Below, in pieces: positions 1 through 13,100 of a DNA stretch of 64,000 nucleotides. The stretch lies in contig OW203765.1 in assembly GCA_934045905.1 (NCBI GenBank), forward strand, positions 22,755,409 through 22,819,408, in the 5' to 3' direction. The position numbers and the translations under genes were made by a program. Each line of letters opens with the position of its first letter. Positions within the stretch are counted from its first letter, which is position 1. Source of the stretch: Leuctra nigra. Taxonomy: Eukaryota > Arthropoda > Insecta > Plecoptera > Leuctridae. Below the pieces are notes generated by a model. That model did no database searches. It was given only the letters and a program-made list of their open reading frames with translations, and had not been told where the DNA came from.

Positions 1-361
1 TGACGATAAAGATCAATTTAATCATAGACCTCACTACTTCTATCAAAACCTCATTTCTGCACCTCCATCCATTCTCATTCCATTTTCTGCATTTCCGATG
101 CACATTTGTAATTTTGCAATCGTGTTATCGAGCTTTATCAATTACAATTTTGAAGTGCCTAATATTCTCTTACAATATGATTGGATGAAGGCAGAATTAC
201 CTACTGGAATTTGAGCTGAACTTGAGAATAATTGAAATTATAATTCACTAAGCTATAATAAGGCACAGATTTATTATCATTCATATCCACATTTATTCAT
301 GTTGCTTATGTTAATGGATCCCACCATTGTCACCAAGTTAAATTAATAAACAATAATACAA

Positions 362-585
362 GACTGGAGTTTGAAGAAACAGTGGTGGGAAGAAGAAGAT
401 TGGGGAGACCAAGAGAGAAGTGGAGTGGTCGTGGTCGTATCAGAGAAAACAGGGAGGACAGGCAGCAAAGGTGGCAGGAAGTGGAAGCAGGAGGATCTGG
501 AGGGAGCTGGTGGAGAAGTTGGAGGAAGGTGACAAGGATGAAGGAGAGGAGGAGTTTAAGAAGGAAAGTTTATTTTTCAACATGA
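362..585 (+). pseudogene. LINE 3'-end fragment
   Basis: The frame reads VGRRRLGRPREKW and then a Trp/Glu-rich tail with Arg and Gly runs. This is the typical C-terminus of the reverse-transcriptase ORF seen in fuller form at 62021-62400. It is truncated and frameshifted. Confidence 0.6.
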
Positions 586-1004
586 TCAGCCCACACACAA
601 GAGATTTTTCTTATGCGGGCTTCCATTCCATTAATTAAATTGTCTTTATGTACACTCGGCCAAACAAAACTTGAACGTTAACCAAATTTGAATGACTGCT
701 GGTCATGTCCCATAACCAATCAAAGCTTGTTATTATCATTGAAATGTGATGTCACCTACTAGAGTGAGACAATGAGATCGCTTAGACTGACTTCTGATTG
801 TGCGATCTTACATTTATCAGCCTATCAGATTCATTGAACGTTCAAGTTTTGTTTGGCCAAGTGTACAAAGAAATTATTTATGTTTATTCTAATTTGTGAA
901 CTCTGTATTTAGAGTATTAAGACATTGCCTTTTGTAATCTGTACCAAATTAAAAAGGAATAAAATGAATTGAAAATTGAATTGATTGATTGATTGATTGA
1001 TTGA

Positions 1005-1120
1005 GGATGAAACGTCAGGCCTGGCCAGCCGGTTTGGAAGAGATCCAAGGCCCTAGACCCAGTGGGAGGTCCCACTGTCTGACCTGACAACATTGTCGGA
1101 ACCAGAAGAAGATTATTATT
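1005..1120 (+). repeat. LINE 3' tail of the CAGCCGGT...GGTCAGG family
   Basis: It reads ggcctggccagccggtttgg, then the phrase 'ccctagacccagtgggaggt', a cctgac motif and an att microsatellite. The same order is seen at 51220-51345 and, inverted, at 21849, 42940 and 44930. It is an interspersed LINE-type 3' tail. Confidence 0.6.
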
Positions 1121-1195
1121 ATATTATCAACTCCATTACGGTTGTAATGCGGCCTAGGACTCTCTTAAACACGCTACATCAATGTGTGCACCTAC

Positions 1196-4100
1196 CGAAG
1201 TATTCCCGCAGCAGGATGAGAGAAGCGGCGTAGAGCGCCAGACTGAGCAGCTCGGCCAGGATCATGATGATGTGCCAAGTGCGTATCGTGAGTGCCACCA
1301 TGATCAGTTCCGTCAGCACCAGCGACGTGAAGCTGATGGCGACGATGTGGATGAACTCGTCTTCGAAGAGCACCAGCGCTCCGTACATGATCACTCCACC
1401 TGCACAAGACAACACCATCAACACCTTGTCAAGGATTAGGTACACCCGCGGTCACATAAATTCCTGGCAAAATTCTAAGTCCTTTTCAAAACTTGATTAT
1501 CCATACAAAAACACAGAGGCAAACGCAGATGGCCAGTGGGATTAAAGGGCTTAATTAAAAGAACCAACCAACCACCTTATAAATACGTAAAAATTATTTT
1601 TCAATTTAACAAATATTGACGGTAATTAAGCTCCAACTTAGAAGGTTACCGTCAATTATTCTGACCCTGGGTTTATATTGAGAATGTGCAATAAATCTCG
1701 ATGCTGACTTGTGACAACATTGGCTTAACATTTGTATTTCCTATAAGGAGAATGCACGTGATTTGTGATTTTGATTTTTGGCCGCCATGACGGGTATGGC
1801 GAGGGCTTTATTTTGTCGAAATAGTTGAAAATCAATATCTTTAGGGCAACTGACAGTGATATTTGACATTATTCATGTTAAAGCTTGTCTGCAATTATGT
1901 CTAACATACATTCAGGCATTTATTTAATTGATAATCCTCTTAAAATAGACAGTGGTCAGCATGGCCAGCGAAATTTGACACGTACCTTACGTAAAAGGTA
2001 ATGTTGGAATCAATCAAAATCCATTATCATTGATTGAATAGACTAACCATAAAATATTAACACTAGGGATAACATTTGAACAAGAAAGCAGACGTTAAAG
2101 AGTAGACAAATACTAAAATATACAATTTAAAAACTGGCTGTCACGTTTGACTTTTGTTTTTTGGGGACTGTCATGGCGAAATTTAGGCGGTTAAGAAGGC
2201 CGTGATCTTTCTCGTGCATACTCCTTATTCAGAGCATGCTTGAATTTCTTTTGTTTTATACTAGGAAAACGCTCAGTGTAACGCGTTGATAAGCGAGCAC
2301 GGGTACGTGCAAATTCTCGAACCGGAAATGCGTACACAACGCACAGAAAACATATACATCCATATGGAATTGATTATGATATCAACTTAAAAGTGTATGC
2401 TTTTCATCGAAACTTTAAAATAGCATCTAAGCACCTGGTTCATAAAGCAAATCAGAATCAATTTTCAATTGGCACTGGAAAACATTCATTTCGATACTTC
2501 ATTACTGACAGATATTAAAAATGTAAATAACTTCATACGTTCTTAACTGATTGGGATGAAATTTTGTAAAATAAGAGACAATATTGGTCTTAATGATCAT
2601 GCAAAATATGAGTTTGATCAGAATTATCGAAGACCGTTTTCATTTTTCAGCCTATCAGGAGATATTTATTTAAATTTTAACCAATGAATCTGAGTAACGC
2701 GTTGATGAGCGAGCACGGATACGCGCAACACCTCGAACCGAAATTCTGTCTATCGAAAATGTCATTAAAAGCCAATAATTCTAAAATTTCGCCACAGATT
2801 TGTATAGAAATCTCAAAACATTCCTAAAATATTGGTCCAAATAACCATGCAAAGCTTTAAGTTGATCAATTGAACCTTTATGATTGAACTGTTCCGTGTT
2901 AATTTTCAAAAATCACAGGATCTCCTTCAAAAAATATACCTGAGACCACTCATATGATATAAGTGTGTCTACACAATATCAGATCGACTGTTGAACGGTC
3001 ATTATCAGTTTCATTTGCGTTTGAAAGTTTCTGCTCTAACTACCTTGCCTTGAACTGAAGAGTCGAAGTCGCCGTGAATTTGACAGCCAACACGCTAATA
3101 GTCCGTAAAATGTCAATAACGTTTGGATTTAAACACAGATTAGTATGAAAATTGTCAAAAATGCAGATAATGTTGGACCCAACCATCATGCGAAGTTATA
3201 AGTTGATCGTTCAATCGGTTATAGTTTAAATTTCTAAAAATACAGGAAAGATGGTTTTAAATTTTAACCAATGGGAGGATTTGGCTGAAACTTTGTTTGA
3301 TTGGGTACAATGTTGGGGGTAATGACTTGTCAAAATTTCAATTTGATCAAAACAACCAATCGAAAGTTAATTTTTTTTAAATTTGAACCAATCAATGGAT
3401 TTCAAAAAAATTAGGGTCTGCAACAATCAGAAATGTTACGTACATGTGTGCAAAATTTCAGCTCGATCGAAGAAAAACTCTGACCTGTATATCGTCAGTA
3501 ACAGAAAAAAAAAAAACAAACAAAAAAAAAACAGAGGTCCGTGCCAAAAGAGCCAAATGGAGACGCTCGCTTCGCTCGCTCAATCAGTAACCCAAGAAAT
3601 TGAAGTTCCTCGAGATGTTGGCACGTTGACAGGTCAGATTTTACTTATAAATGGAGGCAAACGGTGATTCCTCTTCGTATTAAAGACTTCTCCGGAACAT
3701 TTTTACGAAAATAAAATTATCAATGATCAATTTCAGGAGTGCGTTCATATAAGCACAGCTAGTGAGTGCATGAAGCTTCTCAAGGTGGCGCATCCATCAA
3801 TCGCTCCGGAAATATCTCTTCCGGACATGTCTGCAGACACTGTGCTGGACTTAATCAACCAATTTGAGTCGAAACCATCAGCTGGTTGGGATGAAGTCCC
3901 GATGTCTCTACTCAAGAAGTGTGGCCCATGGATCGCAGGGCCACTCGCTCACATATTCACACACTCATTAAGTTCTGGAGTATTCCCTGCAGGTCTAAAA
4001 CCAGCGTTGGTAGTGCCTATACACAAGAAGGGAACGAAGACTGATTGCTCCAACTTTAGGCCTATCTCACTTTTATCTTCATTCTCTAAAATCATTGAGA

Positions 4101-7100
4101 AATTTATGCACCAACAGCTCACTACCCACTTCAACAACAACACCCTGTGGTCCCCTACGCAGCATGGGTTTCGTTCTGACCATTCTACCACTACTGCTGC
4201 CTTTGGTATGATTACTGGGATTGAGGAGGCCTTGGAGAGGAAGAACAAGGTTGGAGTTATACTATGTGATTTGTCTAAGGCCTTCGATTCAATGGACCAC
4301 CAACTGCTGATGAACAAACTCACGGTATATGGGATTACTGGTGTTTGTGGGGCATGGTTCGATTCCTACCTGAGTGGTAGGACTCAGAGAGTGCAGCTTA
4401 ATGAACACTTCTCCTCTTGGGAACCCGTCACTAAAGGTGTGCCCCAGGGCTCCATCTTGGGGCCCCTTCTCTTCTCTATCATGGTGAACGATCTTGCCCC
4501 AAACATCTGTACCAACCATTCAGGAAGAAGTGTAATCCAGTATGCTGATGATTCCAGTGCCACAATTGAAGCTCTAACCGCCAACCAACTAGCGGCTGAA
4601 GTCCATTTAGCCATGGATCATTTTGTTAACTGGTTCACCCCTAACAAACTTCTATTGAATCGTACCAAGACCGAGATTATAACCTTCGAACCTCGCGGCA
4701 AACACTCTGATAATATGCTGTCTATCAGCTCGTGCTCCAGCGTGAAGTATCTTGGTATAACTATTGATAGAAACCTATCCTGGGTTCCGCATATCGATCA
4801 TCTAGTTAAAAAACTTTCTTCAGCGCGCTTTGTAATGCGTACATTAGCCCTGAATTGCAACTTATTTGCTTTACGATCAGCCTACTTTGCGTACGTTCAC
4901 TCAATACTCCAGTATGGTATCATCTTTTGGGGCGGTACGCTAGACAGCAATAGGGCTTTTCGCGCTCAGAAGAAAGTCATCCGGATCATACTCTCTCTTG
5001 GATATAGTGCGTCATGCAGAGATAAGTTCCGGGAGGTAGCAATACTACCTCTCCCATGTATCTACATTTTGGCAGTGTGTTTGTTTACACGGGACAACCT
5101 GCATTTGTTCAATGACAACAGCCACCACATGTATGGAACTAGAGGTGCCTCCAATTTAAAACATGAATACTGCCGCTTAAATACCACGTCTCAGGGTGTC
5201 ATGCAGTCTGGCCGCAGACTGTACAACCATGTGCCGCAAGAAATCAGGAACATTGAGTCCAGGAGCGGTTTCAAGTATATTTTAAAGATGTTCCTTATGA
5301 AGCATTCCTTTTACAGTGTAAATGAATTTCTTGAATGCTGATTTATATGTATATTTATATGTTCGCTTCGCTTTTAGCGCAATACTTTCACTATTTTAAC
5401 TTGTAATATGTGTTAACATTCGAATGTATTTTTACAATTTGTCTTTGTTACTCAATATGTTTCAATGCTCAAATGTCATATTATAGTTATTATTTTAGTT
5501 CTGACTTTGTAATGCAATTGTAATTGCTTCCTACAAATAAATAATACAATACAATACAAAGCAGTTGTCGCAGTGACACTCGAGGGGAAGTGAATATCAT
5601 TTGAGATAAGAAAATTGTCACGCATGAACAAAAGAATCACACTCCTGAATGGAGAACTCTACCTAGTGACCAATTTTAGCTACCTACACATAAGCATACA
5701 ACAATGGGTTGCAACCTTGTGTAATTCGAACAAATAAGCTATTATGTGATAGAGCCACTTCTGGCAGGAAACTTTTTAGATGCACTTTTTTATTTTGAAG
5801 TTTGTGTTGCCATAGGGCAGTGAAAAAGGAGAAACAATTGAAATTTAGATTTAGTTACAAGTTTACTTTTTCAGCCATAGCAAACAACTAAAGCAAATTT
5901 AATATTATTTATTTATATAAATATCCCCGTGATATCCTCCATTATCCCCCTTATGGATAGTACCAAAGAATCCACCAGAGGTCAGTCGTGTTCCTTATGT
6001 TCTCGAATACAGACTATAGTGCCAAGGAAATGTTCACCATGCTGTGCTGACCTTGATAAATGCTGATCAGCACCCACATGAAGAACGTCTTGAAGGAGAG
6101 CGACCGGCCCTTGGCCAGCTCCTTGTAGAGCTCCGGATAGGTGAGCGCGATCTTCCCGGACACGTCCTTGTCCAGCACCAGCGAGAACACCGGGAACATG
6201 GTGTACAGCGTGGCGTATCCCACCTGGACACACGGGAGTCATTAATACTTCCGGCATCAGAACATTAACAAGGACAGTGAGTGGATCATTATTCATTAGT
6301 ACACTGTTAAAAATTTCAATGTTATTTTACATATACTGTATATGGCAGCCAGGTTCTCCAATACAATATAAGTAAAATTGACACTACATTGTATTGTTAA
6401 AATTACAAATGCATGTAGTGTTATTTTACTTTGACAGTTCATGAATTTTAAGTCAACCAGGTACATGTATTAAAACAACACTGCCCCCTATATTTGTCAA
6501 AACATCATTGGAATTATATCACTACATTGTATTGTTAAAATTACAAATGCATGTAGTGTTATGTTACAACCAAAAAAATAATTTTTATTAATTACTCAAC
6601 CAGTTTTAATCAGATTTCATTTCTGTAAACGGAATTGCATGGACAATTGTAAGTATGATTAGTACACTAATTCAAATTATTTCACCCCAACCGGCCTCGA
6701 ACCTGCGATCTTGTGTGTAGAACCTCATAGCGCCAACCCCGGGACCACGGCGCCAAGTGAGGAACAGAGCGGTTGAAACTGTTCTCGATCAGTTGAGTTA
6801 GAAAGTTGTGTTCGTGGGCAAAATTAATTTTCACGAGTTATGAACATTATGATTATAGCGTTTATGAATTCCATTAGTCTGTAAGTTATGTCTCTATATT
6901 ACTAACCGTCATTATAGATGAGCAATAAAATACCATACATCGAACTGTTAAAACTACAGCGGATGTATACCTGTGAAGTTATCTCCTGTCACTGTCTAAT
7001 TGCCGGCTCAGTGGAGATGTCAGTTGACATCCGTGATCATTAGTAAGAGGGCTACCGCGTTCAGGTAGAAAAGCGCACATTGTATGATATTTAAGTTGCA

Positions 7101-10100
7101 ACTGTACTATTATCTTTTACTCTTCTCAGCCTTTGTTTATTTAACACAACAATTTAGTTTAAAATGTACAACTTTCATGAGTATTTAAATGATACTTTGT
7201 AGCACAAAACTAAAATAAGCAATATTGTCAGTGTAATTTAAAAAACATATACATAATTGTATATTAAACGCTACAATGTCTATGCAAAATTAGTAATTAC
7301 AATATTTTACTACAGTGTATTCTCATTCTTACATAACTAGAGGGTCCCGTCATGTATAACATGACCAATGCGCACCAGTGAGGTATGCATAAATATTAAA
7401 TATAAAAAGACAGCAATATTTGTCAGCAGATTGTGCGTCGTTAATACACACGTTACGTAATTAACAGACCAAATGCCCAACAAAATACGTAAATGAGGTA
7501 CGAAGTAAGGCAATTTAATCATACCTATTATGGTAAATCAATTACATAAGTCTTCAAATGTAAACCATGACCATGAGTATTAGTAAGAAAATTAAGAAAA
7601 TGTATAGTGTCATAATGCGCCGTTAAAATATAGGTGAAGTTGATATCGTGACCCGATACACACAACACATTCTTTATTTGTGATACCAATTCATAGTTTG
7701 CATGTGACATCATCTCATTGTTGAGAGGCCATATTGGTGTAACGTGTCAGAACGGCTGTCAATCTGTGTTTCGGTATTGTGGTGATATAATGGTTACCTG
7801 TGCAATAAACTGCAGAAGAAATTCTTATGGGTATAAAACCACCTCATATACCAAATATCTTTGATTAACCGCTTATAATTAGCATTAATCGACTTGACAT
7901 CTGTAAAATGGTTGAAATTAACTTTTTTACATTGTTGATGAAAAACAAATGAAGCTCGTGCAAACTATGAATGCATGGTGAGCTTCATTATATCCGTTTC
8001 TCTGAGGTCAGAGGTAGGTATAAGAGCGGAAGGTCATATGTTTTGGATTTCTCAGTGCACACTTTTGGAATGGTAATCAAGCTCTATAAGTAGGTACCTA
8101 CCATTGGACTGATGTTAACAAATACAGTTATATTGAAGTATAGGTACCCTTACAGAAGGCCCATGTCACCATTACAAATATGATTGGATGAAGAATTCAG
8201 CTCAGAATTACTGGTTATTGAGATCACTTTAAGAATCATTAAAATTGACTTCCGCCCATCTGCCTCTAAGGTACCTATCAGTATGCAATGTAAAAATTTA
8301 AGCATTGATGTTTAAAACATTACCAACAGTAACTTGACGTCGTTTACATGACTCAATACACACCACTCTTAGTAAATAAGAAACGAAGGAAAATTATTTC
8401 CCAAGAAAATGTATAATATAACTCCATCGACTCTGGTTTGATCATGTTCACGGCCTACGAAATTCAGAGCAAGAGAAAATAAGAAAAATAACATTTGAAG
8501 TTTCTTGCCGAGATGACGTTTTTAATGTCATGTGCTGGTTTGGACCGTATTAGTATCTTATAATGAATTTATTATAATTACAAAAGGATAAGGTGCTCGT
8601 CTTAGGTGAGTTTCGGCTATTAATTTATTCACAAAATGCAGAAGATGTAATTTTAGACATGTTTGGCAATGTAACGCCACCATCTTAGTTATAGTTTTCA
8701 ATAAATACCAATGTCAAATCGAAGCGCGCAACCGTTCCTGACATACACACACACACACACACAGACAGACAGACAGAACTGGGTAACTATAAGTAAGATA
8801 TGTTAACTAGCTACATGCGTTGATAAACGAGTCATGGCATTGCATGAAGATTATGATGTGTGAGAGTTGATGACATTGGCTTGTAGAGAATGACTTACAA
8901 ATTACAATTGATCAAAGGTGCCACACACTTACTATCTCTATAGGAAATTTTACAAAATTTCAAAATTGCTTAAAATCAGTGAAAAACTTTCAGTTCATTC
9001 TTACGCGCGTTTGCTGATCAGAACTTTCAAAAACTTCAATCGTTGATATCTCTTTTAAAATTTATATCACCAATCAAAAGACTTTTTTTTGTCGTTTCTA
9101 ACTATGTATTGGAGGATTTTTGTAAGAATATACTGCAAAGGTGACCGGTAGGTGGTCACTATAAGTAAGCAAAATTTCAGTCCAATCATAGAAACTGTGC
9201 GACTGTAACTCATTTAGGACTGGAAGAAACGCGTGAAATGAAGAAGGAAGCCAAGCAATACTTTTGTACCTGATCAGTACTTGTGTAATGACTCACCATG
9301 AGAAACCCCTGGTAGAGGGCGACACTGCTGAAGTAGAAGACCGCCGAGAAGACGGCCTGCATTGTGGATATGATGAGTCCCCTGTGAATCACGAACTGGC
9401 TGAGCGACGCCGAGCGCTTGTAGCTGCGTCTGCCGTGCACGAGGATCAGACGGGCGAGGTGGGAGAACTGCGTGATGGAGAAGTCCGCGGCCAACGACGC
9501 CTGCAGACCCTCGCGACCGGCAATCCCGATACCTAGCACATCACAAGCAAATTGTCATCTCACTGATGACACTCACTGATTGCCAGAATACATTCGCATG
9601 GACCAGTTTCAAGCACTGTTTCCAATTCAACGTTTCACATGGAAATCTGTTAAGCTTTTCATCACATTTAAATTTAGATATTACACAATTCGTTGACAAA
9701 ACTGCAAAACGTTTGCAAGTTAGCAAACCTCTTAAATGATACAAAGTTATAGAGAATGATTCACTCTTTGTGTATAGTTAGTAGACCACTTTTATAAAAT
9801 TATGATTAAAAAGATATGAGTTGTTTGGGATCAACATTTTAAGATATCATTGATCAATGATATCTTACGCACAAAGATCAATCCATTCTCTTTAATGAGA
9901 CGGTAACAATCATAAAATAGCAGGAGTTGTCATTAAAATAAACAAAGGTCATTAGCAGGGACCAATTTTAGTAGGTACCATTTATTTACTACCTATTCTA
10001 AGTTTTCATGGCAATCTGCAAAACTTCCACAAAAAGATTATAATGTTTTAGGTACCTGCATCGGCAGCTTGAATCATGGACACGTCGTTTCCACCGTCGC

Positions 10101-13100
10101 CGACTGCAGCCGTGCGCCTGCCGGTGTGCTGGCGCACCAGCTGCACGACCTCCATCTTCTGCGTGGGGGAACATCTGCAGCACACAACGGCGGGACACGC
10201 ACACGCCAGCTCCAGGAACTCGCGCTCGTAGTACTGCAGGCAGACCTGTGGCAATGCCATCATTGTAGCGACTCATATATCACGAGATCTGGGACTAATA
10301 CTGAGAATAAATACTCTTGATGAGGAAAGATTGATGACAATGAACTCAATTCGACTAATTTATCTGAATGATCAATAAATAGAATACGATAAGATTAGAT
10401 TTAGTTAGAAACGAGGAATAATTGCAAGGCAGTTTTGCGTTGATTGTGCTGGTGACCCTGAAAAAGGCCCGTGGGCGTCGTTTCGAAGGACTTTTCATCT
10501 TCCGTCTGCACAACTGCCTTGCATCAAAACGGTTCTGAAATCCATGACCCCAAGGAATAATTGCCGAGAATTAAGTAGGTTGCAACTTCTTTTCTAGTAA
10601 AGGAGGATTTTCAGGTATGTTTTACAGAAAAGTTCAACCTTTGAAAAAAATTATAAGTATGAAAAGGAGTGTGTTGGTATTTGAGTCCAAAAACTCCTAT
10701 TCAGCTTGGCACAAACTCTTCTTCTTTTATCAGCAATGCAAGGAATTGAAGTTTTTCTCCAAGGACAGACATTATGGTGGCAAGTGTAAGATTTATATAA
10801 CATAAATGGAGGTCAAATCGATGTAATTTTGTAATATAAGCGATTACTCTTCATTACAGATTACCTACTGTGGAACCTACAATTGCCCATTTAATCATAA
10901 AAACTATAAAATATTACCCAAAAAGCACAGAATTACAGCTATTCTGAATGAGACAACAATAGGATAACAATGAGATGAGTTCACGTGAAAACTATGTTTA
11001 AAATGTGATTTTAAAAGAAATAAAGAATGTAGATCAATGTACCCAGTCTTCTTAACATCTCGTCAGAAGGCTGTGATGAAAACATGTGTTTTCTGTCAGA
11101 ATTAGGGATGAGATGATTCTGATTCAGATTCCTCCGATTCAGATTCTTAGAGATTTGACAGGATTCTTGATTCTGGACTCTAAAGCACAACTGGCAATCA
11201 GGTTACCTCGAGAGAGTCGCCGGTGATGACGAGCGCACAGTCCTGCTTCTTGCGGAATGTATTGAGCTCGAGGTGAGCGTCGGTGCGCGTCGCCACGCGC
11301 TTGAATACGTGCAACCCTTGTGCACGCGACACCAGCCGAGAGCTCTGCGCGATGCACGTCGCTGTCTCCATCTTGTCCCCCGTCAGCATCCAGATCTGAA
11401 TCACAACAAATCATATTGTTGGGTTTAGGCAATATAAGGTCCGTGACAGGCAAAGGTGAACCCGCGCTAGCATGGGCCGGCCTATACCTGGCAATGTTAA
11501 TCAGTGAATGAATCAGTGAGTGAATGAATGAATCCAGGACATAGGCACCTTGATTCCAGCGTTGCGCAGGAGTTCCAGCGTGGGTCGCACTCTGTCCTGC
11601 AGTCGGTCCTCCACCCCAGTCACGCAGAGCAGCTCCATCTCGCGCTCGAGTCCCTCCACCACGGCTGCCACCCGCGCTCCACGCTCGTTCACGCTGAGTC
11701 GAGCAGCGCTGTAGCGAGCCTAGCACACGAACATCCCTTGCAATAAGATTCTGAACCGAGAATTAGAATTGTATCATTTTCTATGATGGTATAATTTAAA
11801 TTATGATAGTAAGAAGTCTAGGCCACAAAAATGCATCTAATGTAGTGTCAAGAGGTCAAATGCTCTCCCATGCATCTCAGCTATGTGGCAAGAAATCTTC
11901 GAGAAAACAACTACTTTGATTATTCCCATAACTCCTTCATTGCCTAAAACTGTCCTTCTTTTCCAAGAATATTATCTTTCTCTCTACTAGGAAAACGCTC
12001 GGTGTAACGCGTTGATGAGCGAGCACCGACACGCACGACATCGCCAATCATAGCACGATCCATTTAATCAAAGATAACTAACTATTCATTATTTATTACC
12101 AATTTTCCTTGCAACTTTTCATAAACACTCTGGATCAATTAAATAACAGATTTTTGTACTGATATTTTTCCATCAATCTCTTTGGACAGATATTCAAACA
12201 CTTAAAACAGCAATAAGTCTGTAAATTCTTGACCGATTGGGCTGGAAATGTGTAAAATATGATGCTATCTAGTCAAAACGTTGTTTTCATAACTGTGAAA
12301 CACAATCCATATCGTAAAATAAATTATTTTAGATGCAGGGCTGCCGTTTTTACGGATATTATCCGTTTTTACGGATTAATGAGTACAAAAACGGACACGC
12401 GGATTTGTTGACACATTAACGGATATTGGTGATTCATGGTTGAACCACTTTTTCTCTGTTGAAGGAGATAATATTTCAAATTTATTACGAAAATGTATAG
12501 TTTGACAAGTTATTTTCGTTTCCTGTCCAACAATTTTCAGTGCAGGGATTGTTTCAAAACATCCTTTTGTGTAAGTAGGCTAGCTATACTAGGGTGAATG
12601 GTTGCGAGTGATTAGAGAGGGAGGAAGGGGGGTGGGGGAAACTGGTCGACCTTGAGCAATGCCCTGAGAGACTAGGGGCGCATCTGTCCGAGGCATCCAC
12701 TTGTTAGTTGTTTGCAGCTGGTCGTGGGTTAATGACCTGATTAGTGATTGCATCCCTCAGTTTTGCGTGTGCTTATAGTTTTGCAGTTTCATAATGCTCA
12801 TTATGAATATTGTGTTGGAAACGGGAGAAAAATATTTATAATTAATTTAATTATGAATTCAAAATTACAATTCCATCCACAGCTGTCAGTCCAGAACCCA
12901 ACCCCCTCCTCTCATGTCCCATGTTGTGTGAGGAATTCAATAGCTTATCTGTCAAGTGGCCCACTTGATGCTTGAAATATGGGAGTTTTACATCATTTTA
13001 AAGGTTTTTAATGGGCATACGGATTTTTACGGATTTTTCATGCTTTTTAAAAGGATATTAATTTGTATATGGCGGCAGCCCTGAGATAAGGTATACCTAT

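Larger units (their letters stand above)
1..1195. other. intron sequence of ATP9 with repeat debris
   Basis: No coding exon for the missing ATP9 C-terminus is visible here. The stretch holds a LINE 3' fragment at 362-585, a GATT/TGAT microsatellite at about 977-1005 and another LINE 3' tail at about 1005-1120 ending in an ATT-rich tail. An inverted pair (cttgaacgtt near 670 and aacgttcaag near 836) brackets about 200 bp between them. Confidence 0.6.

Noticed and set aside
7337..8798. Assigning the repeated 1.45-kb element to Tc1/mariner because TA could be read as a duplicated target
   Set aside because: The ends are not inverted repeats, while TC/CTAG ends, the sub-terminal hairpin and in-frame RT rejoining fit a Helitron better.
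9264..9536. Plus-strand open frames over the ATP9 and hig exons (for example 9264-9536, 20681-20974, 46741-47169)
   Set aside because: They are antisense shadows of GC-rich minus-strand exons with clear splice borders and conserved motifs.
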